A DNA stretch of 64,000 nt from Salvator merianae (taxonomy: Eukaryota > Chordata > Lepidosauria > Squamata > Teiidae). The notes beneath the pieces were generated by a model. The model searched no databases. It worked only from the letters and a program-made list of their open reading frames with translations, and was not told where the DNA came from. Every line of letters starts with the position of its first letter. Within the stretch, counting starts at the first letter, position 1. The stretch is taken from positions 43,649,487-43,713,486 of the forward strand of contig QVOM02000112.1 in NCBI GenBank assembly GCA_003586115.2, given 5' to 3'. A program made the translations under genes and the position numbers. Shown here in pieces: positions 48,770 through 61,629 of this stretch.

Positions 48770-49225
48770 CTATTGTGACTCAAAAAGGAACTAAGACTCA
48801 AGATGGAACCTGGTTGCATTCTCATGAATGGAGCACAGACTGGGATAGGGCACCAAAATGGCACCATTTCCCAAAATGGAGCCATTATCCCAGCCTACTG
48901 GTAGACCTTGTCAGTGAGGTCTGCCAATGGATCAAGAAACATAAGAGATCATTTAAGTGGTGCACCAGGAAGCACTTCAGAAGTGGGGAATTCAAAGGCC
49001 AGGAACAAATGTTAGCATCCTTTGAAGGCTAACAAATTTTAGCACCCTCGAGTCAGGTGAGTGGGGGGCTATCTCAATGTGGACAACTCTATTACAGACC
49101 CTGCAATGAGTCCAGCTGTGTTTCACTACTGAAGAAGTCCCCATAGGATTCAGATCATTGTGGTGTGTAGACTGTATATACAGGACTCTGGCTGGCAAAT
49201 TCATAACTCGTGCTGGATCTTGCCC
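48770..49225. mobile_element. Possible unclassified repeat in intron 38
   Basis: This block is GC-richer than its neighbours and contains repeated CAAGATGG, CCAAAATGGCACC and CCCAAAATGGAGCC units. No terminal repeats or duplications were found, and the open frames have no domain. It is reported only as a compositional outlier. Confidence 0.3.
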
Positions 49226-49809
49226 TATTGAGATGGAGCCTAAATCTAAGGAAATTTCTTAGAGTAATTTCTTAGACTATAAGATATAAGAATTATTGTT
49301 GTTGTTGACCATGATTATGATTATAAGATGTAAGAATTATTGTTATTCTAAATTCATATGTAAATAGAAAATTCACCAGGAATTATTTCACTAATGTTTT
49401 CCTACTTACCAAAGGGACAGACCATGTAATGTGGAAGAAAATTGTAGTGATTCTAATATGTAGGAAATAAGATAATTGTTCATTGTTTGAAAAAGGCATT
49501 TCTGTTTTCATAACTTGAAGTTCACAAATTCATTTGTTTGAAAGCAAACCAATTTCTGTTTTATCTTTTTCTCAGTGAATATTTGCATAATTATAATGTA
49601 AGAATTTACTGTGATTACCAATGCAATTAAAGTTTTCCTAATAGTTTCAACATACGGGCTTACTAGATATGCTAATAATGCCAGCATTATGTGTTATCAT
49701 GCCTGGGCTGGCAAATAGGACTGAGGCTATAATGGGCTGCTGCCATCATAAGTGGATGAAACTATGTTGTAAAGAATTGCAAGAGTTCCCACACTTTTAA
49801 AAAATGTTT

Positions 49810-50170
49810 GGCCCTTTTGCACTTACCTGCTGTAAATCCAGATCAGTGGATCCAGACTAGTCTGGCCCATTGATCCAGATCACAAGGAGACATGGGTGGA
49901 CCAAAAGTTCCTAGCCTCAGGGCCTCCGGTGTGTGTGTGCTTTCTGGTGACATGTTATGATGTGCTGCTGGAAGGCATCCCCAGTAGTTTTGAATATGGA
50001 GGGTGTGTCTCCATGCATCCTGTGTTCCAGATCAGTCACTGGTCCCCTTGGTAGACATCTTGATTAAGGCCTCCATTAATCCAGATCACTCTGTCTCATG
50101 CAGATCTATGTGGCCTAGAACTCAACTACATTGACCCTTAATACAGATTAAGGGTCTATGCAGAAAGGCC
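49810..50170. mobile_element. Harbinger-like MITE, 361 bp
   Basis: The ends are GGCCCTTTTGCACTTACC at the left and, read inward from the right, GGCCTTTCTGCATAGACC. TTT is found on both flanks (49807-49809 and 50171-50173). The interior begins with a CCAGATCAGTGGATCCAGAC palindrome-like stretch. The terminus CCCTTTTGCACTTACCT resembles those at 36267 and 63657. Confidence 0.7.
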
Positions 50171-50744
50171 TTTTGTGTCATATCACTGCCACTTGTTTCT
50201 ATAGCAGTCTGCACTAACACAGTGTCTGATTATCCAATCGGTAACTTGTTGTAGTACAAAAATAAAGAGAAAAGAGATACAGCAGAACATTCCTGGATGG
50301 GCAATCCAATGTGGTATTGGTGCAGGCCATTGAAGTTTAGTAGCCTCTTGCACCTCTATAGCAAAACATTGACCTTTTTTCAAAAGAGCTTATGCTTCCC
50401 ATGGTATCTTGGGGCACCCATACTCAAACACATGATAAACTATTATTTAAAAAGAAAAAAAAGAACAGATGACATATTTTATTGATGTACATCATATTTC
50501 ATATTTCTGATAATTGCTCAGAAAGAATAATATATTGATTTATTTTTTTACAAGCAGTTTGTTTTAGAAGTCAAATTTCATGATGATATTGCATTACATC
50601 CAGCACTATAATTTCAAATCAGCTCAACAGAATGATAAGTGCAATCCAACTAAGAAGTCAAACACAGAGATTTCTAATTTCTGCTTCAGCATTTATTCCA
50701 TTTCCATCCCTATTGCATTCATACTTCCACCACAACCAATTTAC

Positions 50745-50867
50745 CATATCTTTATTGAAGTCTTCCTCTTTCAGATTCACCCCCTGCTGAATTTCAGCCT
50801 CCAGTGGTTCAAGCAATTTTTGTATATCGAAGTTAAACTGTTCCAATTCCTTCAAAGGAGTGAAGGG
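50745..50867 (-). CDS. DMD: Dystrophin exon 38 (123 nt), start of spectrin repeat 14
   Basis: This exon encodes 41 residues in phase 0, from PFTPLKELEQFNFDIQ to EEDFNKDM. It is helix A and the A-B loop of repeat 14 and corresponds to human residues about 1776-1816, with 37 of 41 identities from memory: the best conserved exon here. All four differences lie in the first 13 residues. The acceptor is CATTTTTTTTAAG|CCC and the donor ATG|GTAAAT. The translated open frame continues beyond the donor into intron sequence and stops; that extension is not coding. Confidence 0.98.
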
Positions 50868-52619
50868 CTTAAAAAAAATGGTTGGAAAGTGGGAAAGGGG
50901 AAAAGCAAAAGATGATTGTGAATTTTACATTGCATATATTTTTACTACAGGCATAAACCCAAATGACATTTCTGCTTTGCTGCCAACTATTAAATTAATT
51001 AAATACATGTGTAGGGATATTTTACAAAGTGTTTTCACAAATGTATAAAACTAACTTAGTGGCCTATTTGATCAATTTAATTTCCAGTTCTTTTATAGTT
51101 TCCTTCAGAAAATGAAAATAACTTCAACTGAAGATAGTATAATTCATCAAAATGGGGAAAAATGTTAAAATGATATAAAAGGTGAAAGACAATATGTACT
51201 AATTGGTATAAATATATTTGCACTTTTCTCAGTTTCTGTGCAAAAAATATAACCAAGGAATGCATTTTTACAGTGCAATATTTTAAAATGTCATTACAAA
51301 GTATTGTTTTCCACTGTAATGTTTTAATCTGGCCATAAGAAATATATCACACATTCAGAAGCAATATGAGATCTTTCATAGTCTAGCTTCAACTGAAAAC
51401 ATACTTTTATTACACACACTGAAGGATTTCAACATATAGCACAACAATATTCATAAAAGAAAAGTACTTTCAATATTTCCAGTACTGTATGCTAAAATAC
51501 TGTCTTTAAACTAGCATGTTCTTGCAGTTCAACATAAAGTATTAAGAGTTGTACCATAATGTCAAACATTAACTATTACCCAGCTTACTTTTGCAGGTAG
51601 ATAAATGTTAATCATACTTGCTGTCTGCTTATTAGGCATTCATAAGCAATGAGACAAAAATACTTTTCCCTATAGTTGATGATTTCAGCAGCTGCACCTA
51701 CAACTATTCAGGTATTGCAAAAGAACTATTTACTTTTCTAGAATCTTAATTAAAATGAGCTACTGATATATTTAACAAGATCTCAGACGACTCAGTGTTA
51801 GAAATACTGAGGAAAACACACAATTCAGCAACAGGACTTTCATATTAGAATGAATGAAAGACAATCTGGGTCACTTCTTTGTTCAAAAAAACACACACAT
51901 TCCACATGAATCAGGGTGCAATTAGGCAGGCCTTTTTAAAGTCATTATTGTAAGAAAAAGCATCCCATCCCCAGACACACACAAAATATTACTTTTAGTT
52001 GTCCAGATGTACACCCAAGAACCTACCTTATTTTGCCACTCTGCAGTCTGCATTCACCACCAAATCAGGCAACACCTAACCTGACTACAAGTGGTACCCA
52101 CTGATTGGCCATGGTCCTCTCATAATGGGAAACTCCTACCTCTTTGCTTACATAGCTTTTCAACAACAGTGTTATAAAATTCCAAATGATGAAGAGAGAA
52201 CAATTTCAACACTTCAAAATGAGATAAGACATGCAGGCAAAAAATGTCTGTCATTTCAGAGTGCGCTTCTTTAAGCATGTCTGATCACACTTGAAGTCTA
52301 GGTAGTTTTAACTTGCTATGACTTAATGAAGCACCTTTTGGAACAAATAACATGTCACATGAGAACTGCAGCAGTGAAATTGTAGAAAATCCTGCATCTC
52401 CCCCTCCACAGGAGTTAGACACAATATACTTATAATTTTATATTTCCATTCAAAGCACCCTGTTTTGCGAATGAAGAATACGGTTATGTTCACATATAAC
52501 CAAAGGGAAAAAAAGCAGCTCAACAGTATCTTAAAGACAGTAGCATATGGCCCCAGAGTTCTCATCTATCTATGGACCTATTTGTGCTTTACAGCCTAGA
52601 ATTTATAATCATACCATTC

Positions 52620-53041
52620 TAGCCTGTATAAGACCCTACAGCATGGCAGCCATCTGTACTGCAAGGGCTGGAACAGCCCCATACTGGGCTTTCAGCACTA
52701 GCTGTGCAGATGCTGGCCTGACCGCCATGACGGTGGCTGTGGCAATGTCCAACTGTTGCCGTGGTGACTGGAGATGCGGCAAGTGACTCTGCAGCTGCAG
52801 CTATGCCGCGCTACACCATCCACTCACAGCATTTGCACCTGAAAAAAAGCATACATGATGCTGACTAGGAGCAATCCAGCTGATCCCGATCAAGCTGTGG
52901 ACAGAGATTTTCTTGACCACAGCTAGTCGCATTTGGGAGTAGCTGTAGCCACTTCCGGATGCTACAGTGGTAGGGTGTGCAAACGCGCTTACCCGGTAAG
53001 CATCTCAGCACTCACTCTGGTAAAGTGCAAACAGGCCCTTT
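52620..53041. mobile_element. Unclassified DNA-transposon-like repeat
   Basis: The segment 52820-52950 parallels 525-650 near the window start (see that entry). The right end GGTAAAGTGCAAACAGGCCC matches the right end of the block at 15644-15985. The block is CpG-containing and GC-rich in an AT-rich intron. Left boundary approximate. Confidence 0.5.
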
Positions 53042-54129
53042 AACATACCTGTTTTCTCCTAAAACGTCCATGAGATGTGGAAGGGAAGACTAGTGAATAT
53101 TTCCACCTGTAAACTAAGCCACCTTATTCATTCTTTTTAATTTTTTTTATTTTACTGTGTGTGTGAACACAGCCTAAGCTATTTAACGGCTAGATTTTAC
53201 TGTCCTGACTCGTTTCTGTCTTGTCATTGACACTTTATGCCTGTCTGATAGAGAGCGGATTATTGGTAATATATACATGTTTCAGGTTTGAGGCAAAGCC
53301 AATAAACAAAAAGGTGTGTATAACTGAAGACTCCATACTCCTGAAAGGCTCAGGGGATTCTTGGAAATAGCAAAGAAAAAGCAGTCTGCCAATTAAGAAG
53401 CAGAGGTCAGAAATAGGGAGAGTGTTGTTTTGCTTGTGAGTTCCATGTCAGATACTCAGAGGCTTCTGAACAAGGTGAGTCATTGGTCTTGAACTGTGCA
53501 CACAGTAGTATTTTTTTTTCTTTCACAGGAATTGGTTAGACTGAGCAATTAAAACTTGTCTGGGCTCATCAAAGCATAATGGCAAAACTTTATCACACAA
53601 CCCTCCATGCTTAGCAAAATTCAAGCAATTGGAAGAGGATATCCTGTGCTTCCAAATGCCTGATGCCACCATCCTGCTGCCCCAGACAAAAACATAATTA
53701 TTTTCTTTCCTTTATTAGCAATCTACAGGAGCAAAGGATGTAATGGCAATATCCTTTTGTTGTGTCTCCCATGTCTTTAGGATAACTGTTGTTTTCATTT
53801 CAACAGGTTTCTTGGAGGATGAATGGAGAAAGACTTTCTTTCCCAGTACTGCTAGCTGTCTATTGCCACGCTTTGGTTCCTCAGAATGCCACAATACGCA
53901 TCTGCATTATAAGGTACCAAAATAGTAGCAAGAGCTGCTCCAGCTGTTACACAAACATGCAAATAGTAGCCAGGTGATGGTTCTCTCTGTATCCTATGGG
54001 ACCACTAGCCCCTTTGCAACTATGCTTCCAATTCTGCCTAGCAAGCTAACTGGCCAACAGCTTTACAGCAGCAACAAGCAAATAACAGGGTTGCTAAAGA
54101 AATTCTATGCCATGCCACTATGGCTGTGT

Positions 54130-54640
54130 CCAAGACATTAAAAAAGAAAAGTGCACCTCTGAGGTGGATCTGGCGAGTGGAGTGTTCATATGCTAGTGTT
54201 CTCCCCCCTTCTCATAAGCATTCTAGAATAGAAAAGCTGGTGCTCATGAGTTGTTCTAGTTGTTCTAGCACATTAGCATTAGCTTGGCTATTTCCCTTTC
54301 AAAACAAGGCAGTAAATATCTCTAGCTTTTTCATGTCAGTGAGACCAAAACGCCACTTCTGGGTGGAGTGGCTCAGCAGCAGCTGGACAGGAGAAGCACC
54401 ACAGGAAAAAGTACCCACTTCATCTCCATTTTGTAACACGGATATGCAATTTTCCACAGTGCAGGACCCAAAAAAGCACCGGAAATACACAGGAAATGCC
54501 TCCTCTAGCAACTGTGCTGGCAAAGGGGGCACCACAATCATTGCAATGTGCCCTCTACTGGTTAATATGGAGACAGAGTAGTAGCGGCCACCTTCTTGGA
54601 CTGATGCCTCAGAGAGGGTAAGTAGAAACGTGTCCTGATT
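54130..54640. mobile_element. Possible unclassified repeat
   Basis: This GC-richer block contains CATCTCCATTTTGTAAC, related to units at 32880 and 33009, and GTACCCACTTC-like units. No termini were resolved. The open frame at 54120-54581 has no domain or codon pattern that would support a gene. Confidence 0.3.
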
Positions 54641-55559
54641 CTATGGTTTATATACACAGATAAAGAAATTCAGATGAAAGTGATGATGAAGAACTATTTT
54701 GTTTGTCACTGCTCTAAATTACCAGCAGATACTCTTGCTATTTGTCAGTGGTCCAAGAAATAGGTATATTTGTAACACAGCAACCAAAAGTGAAGACAAC
54801 TCATACACCACAATACACTATTGAGCAGTGGCATCTCATAGCTTTAAACCTGGGTGATCACAGATGCTGTCCAGGTTATTGCTGGTCATGGGGGCGCGTG
54901 ATTTTCCTCGGTACATTGATGCATGACCTGCCCATAGGGCAGTGCGTGTTTTCATGGCCAGTGATCACCTGGCTGGCACCTTCGATTATCTAGCCTTAAA
55001 GTTATGACTCACCAAAGCAGTTGAGCCAGTAATAATAATTTACTTAATACTATTCTTTCTATCTGAGAGATAGCATAATTCATACATTCACTATTGCTAA
55101 TTATATGACAGGATAACATCTTTCAAACAGAAAACTTACAAGATGTTGATATCATGATGAAGTTTCATGACATGATATTAAATGAGTTTCAAGGTATGTA
55201 ATCCCCTTTTTTAATATTAATTTGATCTTATCTCTTGTTTCTCTTTAGTTTATTGTCTCAGTTCACAAAACTCAAGTGAAAAGTGGCTGAGATTTACGAT
55301 AATGAAAAGAATATCACCCTGAGGAAGTGCCTAGGGATTCCAAAGAAGGAAAAACAGAACTGGGGTAAAAGGAATGACTTTAGACTGCTCAGTCTAACTG
55401 GGCTTTGTTTCTCCCATCACAAATGTCTTTCCTGTGGTGGCCCCAGGTTGTGATACAGACTCCCAGTGGAGACATGCCAGGCACCAATGTTATATGATTT
55501 TTGGCGTCTGGTTAAAACATAGCGTGACTTCACCCAGGCTTTAATCTTTAGGTTCCTCT

Positions 55560-55715
55560 AAATGCTATCCTGCTAGAGAGGGAGCGAGGATTGTGTTTAA
55601 ATTTGTTTTGGCTTTGTATTGATGTTATGATTTTATTGTCACCTGCCTGGGTGAAGGGCAGGACATAAATACTAAGCCTGACTAACTGAATGAATGAATA
55701 ATTAATAAATAACAA
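55560..55715 (+). mobile_element. L2-like LINE 3' tail
   Basis: The segment TTTATTGTCACCTGCCTGGG, GAAGGGCAGGACATAAATAC, followed by AATGAATGAATAATTAATAAATAA, has the typical end of a squamate L2/CR1-type LINE. Only the last part of the element is left. Confidence 0.6.
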
Positions 55716-56283
55716 TTGAATTGTGTTGCACCCATATGTGTCTCCCTGAGTAGATGGGAGGAGGTAGGAAGCCAATTTCAGTTTTATTTGCCTGCATAGA
55801 TCTCCCTCTTCCCCATCCCTTCCCCAGGGCCTTTGATAGCCTTTCCCCTTATTCATTTTCTTTGTCCTTGGTGGGATGAAGACAATGGAGCAGGAAGACA
55901 CTGAGCTGATTTTTAAATTTTGTATTATTTACTTGCTTCTTCTCACACTTTCTGAATCTAATTAGTTTTTGGTTAGTAAACATATTTTTTTGTTAAATTG
56001 TTATTTTTCTTCTTTTTATAGATAGCTGTATAGGATCTACAGTATTTCCATTACTATATGTATAAGCAGGAACAATTGTATGGTACTGACTTCTATGCTA
56101 GTGTCAGAATTTTCTCTCTCTTTTGATAGATGCCTCTTATAAAAATATAAAAAATACAAAAACATAAAAATTAATAGTTCAAAATTATGTTTACAATAAA
56201 CAATATAATATACAAGAAAATCTTTTGCTTATATTCCATACAAGAATTTAAAGACAGTCAGAAGTACTGTGAAATTCTGCAGC

Positions 56284-56900
56284 AACATAAGAACATAAGA
56301 GAAGCCCTAATGAATCAGGCCACAGCTCAACTAGTTCAGCATCCTGACTCACAGAGTAGCCCACCAACTGCTTATGGGCATTTTCAAGCAGAAAATGAAG
56401 GCAAAACCTTCACCTGCTCTCAGCTCCCTGCAAATGGCATTTAGAAGTATCCTATCTGTCTCCCCAACTTAGGGACAGTACTTAGGAATCCATTTTATTA
56501 GCCACCGATACACCTGTCCTCCATGAATCTATCTAATACTTTCTTGAAGCTAACCAAGCTCTTCTGGTAATAAATTTCATAGATTGATGACCCTCTGGAT
56601 GAAAAAAATACCTCCCCATGTTTGTCCTAACTCTCCTGCCCATTACCTTCAAGTGTCTATTTGATGTTCTGCGATATTTATTCTTTATCCACCTTTTCCA
56701 CGACGTGCATTATTTTATACACTTAAATTAGGTTCTCTCTTAAACATTGTCTTTCAAGGTTAAGAACCCTAAACACTGTGGCCTGATTTTGCAAGGGAGG
56801 TATTCTAGCCCCTTGATGAGTCTGACAATATATAACCAAGTTTCATTTTCTGAAAGTACCAGAATTTTTTTCTCAATGGAACTTGATATTAAATGTTTAT
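56284..56900 (-). mobile_element. CR1-like LINE, 3' part, inverted
   Basis: The left edge, AACATAAGAACATAAGAG, is the complement of the TTATGTTCTTATG terminus at 4120-4137. It runs into the complement of the same 3' UTR (CCACAGCTCAACTAGTTCAG... through CAAAACCTTCACCTGCTCTC). Beyond 56500 it continues into the complement of ORF2-tail sequence (CTTTCTTGAAGCTAACCAAG; GATGAAAAAAATACCTCCCC, matching FFTQ/KKGL blocks seen at 3790-3900). Frames are broken. Confidence 0.85.
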
Positions 56901-57059
56901 AGCTTCTAAACCTTTTACTTCTGTATGATAACTTCTTTTACTAAATGATGTACAGAATAGTACTCAATAAAGCAACAACAGAATATCTTCAAAAATACAA
57001 GAGAAAACGTGATTGTAAATTTTATACATAGGAAAAACAGGTTGTAGTTTTCTTTTATA

Positions 57060-58010
57060 GTCATTTAATATATATAATTATACCCCTCTCAATATCTTGA
57101 GATCTCACAATTGATTACAACATTTAAAATGAATAAAAATAGAAATCAAAAGCAATTTAAAATAGTACAGCAACAGGAGGAAAACAATGCCTCTTCAGTG
57201 AGAGACTTAAGAGTTGAATGTCAAACAACTCTATGTATAAATGTATAAATCACCTAAATGTATAAACATACCAGAGAATGGATAGTCCATAGCCTGGGAG
57301 CTATCACAGAGAAGCCACTGCCAAGAGAGCTCTGCAGCAGCAGTTAATTCATGTACAGGTCCACATGAGCAGAGGTAGGTTCAGGGTCCAAACCTTTTAG
57401 GCTTTACAAGTCAAAGTTAAAACCAATGAACTTAGCTTCACAACAAAATGGTAACCTATGTAATTCCTTTAAGCCCAGCATGAAATATTTCCAGACAGCA
57501 GTGCCTGTCAACAGTCTTGTTCCAAACAGTCTTCAAGAGAGTCCCAAATATAGTGCATTACATAATCTACTCTTGAAATTACAAGAGAATGGATTACTGT
57601 GGCTCATCTCGTTCTGTTTTAAAAAGGTTGTAGCTGACAAACTGAAAATAGGAATTACTGGCTGCCGCCACCAGCTGAAGCTTCAGGTGTCAAGATCGCA
57701 ATCTAGGAATATTCTCACATTAACTCCTGTACACCTGTGATGAGAGTTTATCTCATCTGCATATTGATGGCACCTAATTCCAGATCTCCAGTTAAGTGTG
57801 GTGATACAGATGCTAAAAACTCGTGAGACAAGATCAGCATGTGAAAAAATTCACAGGTTAGTTTCCAGCCTATCAAACAAAAAGTCCCTATGACTACCAC
57901 CTCATCACATTGCTTCTGACACCCAAATCCTGTAGCCCTTTCAAAAGCATGACATGGACAGGCATATCAAAATCCACTGACAGACCAAGGAGAACCAGCA
58001 TAGTTGTACC
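57060..58010 (-). mobile_element. L2/CR1-clade LINE fragment, same family as 7305-8475
   Basis: It shares the order seen at 7305-8475: TCCATAGCCTGGGAGCTATC, later TCTCATCTGCATATTGATGGCA, and GGCATATCAAAATCCACTGACAGACC at the right edge, the complement of the FDTIDH-like block. The reverse-transcriptase frame is badly decayed. The 3' end lies to the left near 57060. Confidence 0.75.
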
Positions 58011-58219
58011 CCCTGTACAGTATGGACCAGCACAGTTGTTTGAGCCATGTATCCAGGCCTGGAGTTGAATTTAATTGACTTCATACAATATGCTTCCTAT
58101 CCAAAACTTTCTACTAGTACAGAAAACATATTCTTGGATGAAAAATGCTCTGAACCTTGATGGTATCTATCAGGTGCTGGAGATATATTTTCAAGGATTA
58201 GGGGCACCTGCGGCTATAA

Positions 58220-58405
58220 GGCCATTTCTGCACTTTCTGAGGAAATTCTTATAGCGTGGAATGCCTTAGCACAGAATAGGCAGCTGGTCCCAAAATGGAA
58301 CAGGTTGCCGCTGGCCTGTTTCAGGGCTGTACACATTACAGACAGCTCATTCCAGACCAGCTCTGTCAGCTTCAAAGGCTAGGCCCAAAAGTGTGCCACC
58401 CAAAA
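58220..58405. mobile_element. Harbinger-like MITE fragment
   Basis: The left end reads GGCCATTTCTGCACTTTCTG directly after TATAA, which resembles other Harbinger-like termini here. The right end could not be defined, so this may be a truncated copy. Confidence 0.5.
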
Positions 58406-60672
58406 GGGCTAGCCTGGTGTACTTAGGGACTAACTTTTTAGGTTTATTGCTGGACTGGGATACAGTACTGACTGTATCAAGGTATCTATTCAAACAGAAT
58501 AAAATAATTATTCAATTCATAACAATAAATTCACCTTTATCTATAGCTAATATTAAACCAAGGAATGTGATAAATTACTAAGTATATTTAAAAAAAGTAG
58601 TAACTGCAGGGCCAGCAGATCCTGGGTCCAGAAAAAAGTGGATTTCCTAAACTGAGTTTGAGATTATAATTCTACAGAGTTAAACTATCTCAATTTTACA
58701 CACATAAAAAATTGAAATAAATCTAATCTAATTTGCAGTGTATCATGACAGGGAGTAGGGACAAATGGAAAATCTTTTTTCTAATAATTGTGATTCCTGT
58801 GATGATAATCACTTTCCATCTGTACATTTAGAGTTTGCTTGTTTATATATGTTTCTCCCATCCTATACCCAAAGTTCTCAGTGCATTGGGGATGGGGGAA
58901 GTTCTTCTATCAGCCAACGATCAAAGTAAAGAGGCATGTTCTGTAATTAAAGAGGGTAATTGCAGGGTAAAGAGGAGAGTTGGTTGTAATTGCAAGTGCA
59001 TCTGATTAGAAGTCTCAATCATAAGTAACATCAGATCTTGAGATCATTTGTTTAAGAAGGCACACCATTTTTGTTAAGTCTTCCTTAATTTGGAATAGTT
59101 CAGGATTCTCAAGCCTTTGATTCGACACTATTCAAGCTATTTTGAAGACTGTAAATCACTTTTAATTTTCTTTTTGGGGATGTTTACATGGAGTTTCAAT
59201 CAGGACAAGATGATGCATTGTCACAAAATACAAGGTTGTTCCAGTAGTTTATCCAAATGTTTCTTTGAACAGCTATATGTATTATTCCATATAGATTTCC
59301 AATTTTGTTATAGACACATAAATGTATTCTCTTGCTAAAATGACGCCTGTAATTCAGGTCTTTTATAAATCTTTATGCATCTTTACACACTATTTTATTC
59401 TGTTTTAATAAATTCCTTGACAAAGGCAAAATCCCAAAATGCATTGGGACACTAAATAAAAGGACTTATTTTGATTTATTTGGCACTATGGATTTTGTTA
59501 TCCTCTCTTGGCTGGATTATTTGAAGTCCCCGTCATCGTTTATTCCTCATTTTAACAGAAATCTGCCAGTTCTACATTTTGATCTAATAGATAGCAGTGA
59601 TTAATCTTGTATTCATTTTCTTGTATAATGTTTCTATTCTAGTAATATTATATTACTATGCCCAAAAATCCACTTTAATTCAGTTGTACTTTCTCTTTGA
59701 ACATTGGCTAAAAATTACAATGTGGATGTGAAAGTCTTTTCTTAAAGAATATAAATCAATAATATTTAATATGAATAGTAGGAGCTGCAATCACATGCCT
59801 TTCTCTACAATCTGCTTCTCTTCTGATACAACCAGGGTAGAATTGTGCTTATTCACAGACTTCATGGCTCATGACTAAGAGGCACCTTGGTCTACCCATG
59901 TTTAAAAAACTCTCCCTTTTTTGTACTGCTTTTAGTACTTGTACACAAACACCGAGGAATGAAATTCCTCACAATGGAATGTTATAAGAATTTGCCTTTA
60001 AAAAATTAGAAAAGGCAAACATGCTTGTTAGGAAATAAACATTATTAGGAGTAAATGGAAGAACACAGAAATATAAAGCAATTTAATAATTGTTACTTTT
60101 TTTTGTATCAAAATAGTGCATTGGACTCCACGTGTCTCTGCCATTACATATTGGTCCTTACAGATAGAAAGCCTAGTAAACCAAACTTGTACTTCATTAA
60201 ACTCTGTAATAGGACCCACTAGTGAATTTGGTACAGTATGATAAATCCACCCCATAGAAAATAAAAGAAAAATAATTAGGAAGGTAGGTTAGGGTGGGGT
60301 CACTATGTCACATCCATACTTGCTCTAATTAATCTAGAATGGCTCAGAACTAAAAAGATTGTGGATGTGTCTATATTTTTTCAGAGACAAACACAAATGA
60401 ATAATCGACTTCATGATATTGATTGCCAAGCAAGTTATCACAACAAGATGGATCTTTACATGCTGAAATATTAGTATGCAAAGATATAGAACTTAGCACT
60501 TAACGAAAGTTTAACCTATACACATCTTGTAATAATTGGTAAGAGCCAAAAGATTTCTTTTACAGACATATGGGTGCCACTATTAATCTATCTACCATCC
60601 GTAAATAGCTAATGCTTACTTCACTGTACTTGTCGGCTTTATTAGTAAACTAAAGCACAAATATTATATTAA

Positions 60673-61087
60673 GGGCCTTTTCACACTTGCCTGGGGGACA
60701 GTTCCTGGTGGATCACTGGAATGAGTTGTTCACACTACCATCCGCTGCAACTATCCACAAGGCATCCGGACCATTCCTGAATCTTACTTGTGGTGGACAG
60801 CTTAAAAGTTGTCCTCAAGATGTCCATTGCAGCACTTCCAGTATTGCAAGGTGAGGAGCCTTTAGGTTTTGACCTTCAAGGCTTGAAGCAAGAGGTGGGT
60901 GGGGTGTACCTCCAATATTAGCTCCCCCCAACATTCAACATCACACCAAGAAAAGAAAGGGGGAGCTTGCCATTCACTCTTCTAGTGCTGGTGACAGGAG
61001 CAGGTCTATTCTAGCATACAGAATATGAATAACCCCAGACTAGCAAGGAATGGTTGTCGGAAACCATTCCTAAGTGTGAACCTAGCC
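60673..61087. mobile_element. Harbinger-like MITE, 415 bp, TAA target-site duplication
   Basis: TAA flanks both sides (60670-60672 and 61088-61090). The left end is GGGCCTTTTCACACTTGCC, and the right end, read inward, GGCTAGGTTCACACTTAGG. Short internal inverted units such as TTCCTGGTGG, CCACAAGG and GGAATGGTTGTCGGAAACCATTCC (61049-61072) are visible. There is no coding sequence. Confidence 0.75.
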
Positions 61088-61474
61088 TAAATTTCACTAG
61101 TCTAACTTCAACCCTCTGAGAGCTGAAAACAAATTATTGTATTCATATCCCCCCTTTGCTTATTTTGTTTAAATAAGATGTTTTAATCTGACTTGCCCAC
61201 ACTTCTGATAAGAGCAAGTCCTTTTAGTGCGTGTTCTCTCCAACAGAAAACTAGTGATCTAAAAGAACTATCCCACTTATAATCCACATTACCTCTTGTC
61301 TTTTTCCACGATGCATAAGCAGGATGTGCCATTTTACCCACCCAAAACATGCATCTCCATAGCTGCCCATGTAAATGACCAGGTGCCAGGACAAAACACA
61401 GAAAAAATGTGACCCCAGGGACATGTGAACAATACAGAAGTAGAAAGAATCTTCAGTGCACAGCTAGGAATGAT

Positions 61475-61490
61475 TGTGTGTGTGTGTGTG
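61475..61490. repeat. (GT)8 microsatellite
   Basis: Eight GT dinucleotides can be read directly. They lie 25 bp left of the short MITE at 61515. Confidence 0.9.
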
Positions 61491-61514
61491 GCCTACCTGA
61501 GTGGATCAGACCAA

Positions 61515-61629
61515 GGCTGTACCCAGACATCGCTTATCTGTTCTTCTATATTTGAGTATTCTGGAATAAAGGATGAAATTCAGGAATATCCAAATATAGC
61601 AGAATAAGTAATGATGTCTGGATGCAGCC
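61515..61629. mobile_element. Short palindromic MITE, 115 bp, same family as 38070-38196
   Basis: The ends are GGCTGTACCCAGACATCGC and, read inward from the right, GGCTGCATCCAGACATCAT. The internal TATTCTGGAATA core is also shared with the copy at 38070. Flanking trinucleotides are CAA and TAA. Confidence 0.8.

Larger units (their letters stand above)
48539..50744 (-). other. DMD: DMD intron 38 (2,206 bp)
   Basis: The intron is bounded by ATG|GTAAAT and AATCAG|AGC. It holds a Harbinger-like MITE (49810-50170) and a GC-richer block at about 48770-49220 that may be an unclassified repeat, with complementary AAAATGG-CACC/GG and CCAAAATGGAGCC units. Nothing recognised elsewhere. Confidence 0.95.

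Noticed and set aside
50658..50744. Extension of the exon 38 reading frame into intron 38 as a longer exon
   Set aside because: GTAAAT directly follows the conserved KDM end, and exon 39 resumes the protein in phase; the extra residues are intronic read-through.
54120..54581. 153-residue open frame on the plus strand
   Set aside because: It lies in a probable repeat block and shows no domain; Ser- and Cys-rich content is typical of chance frames.
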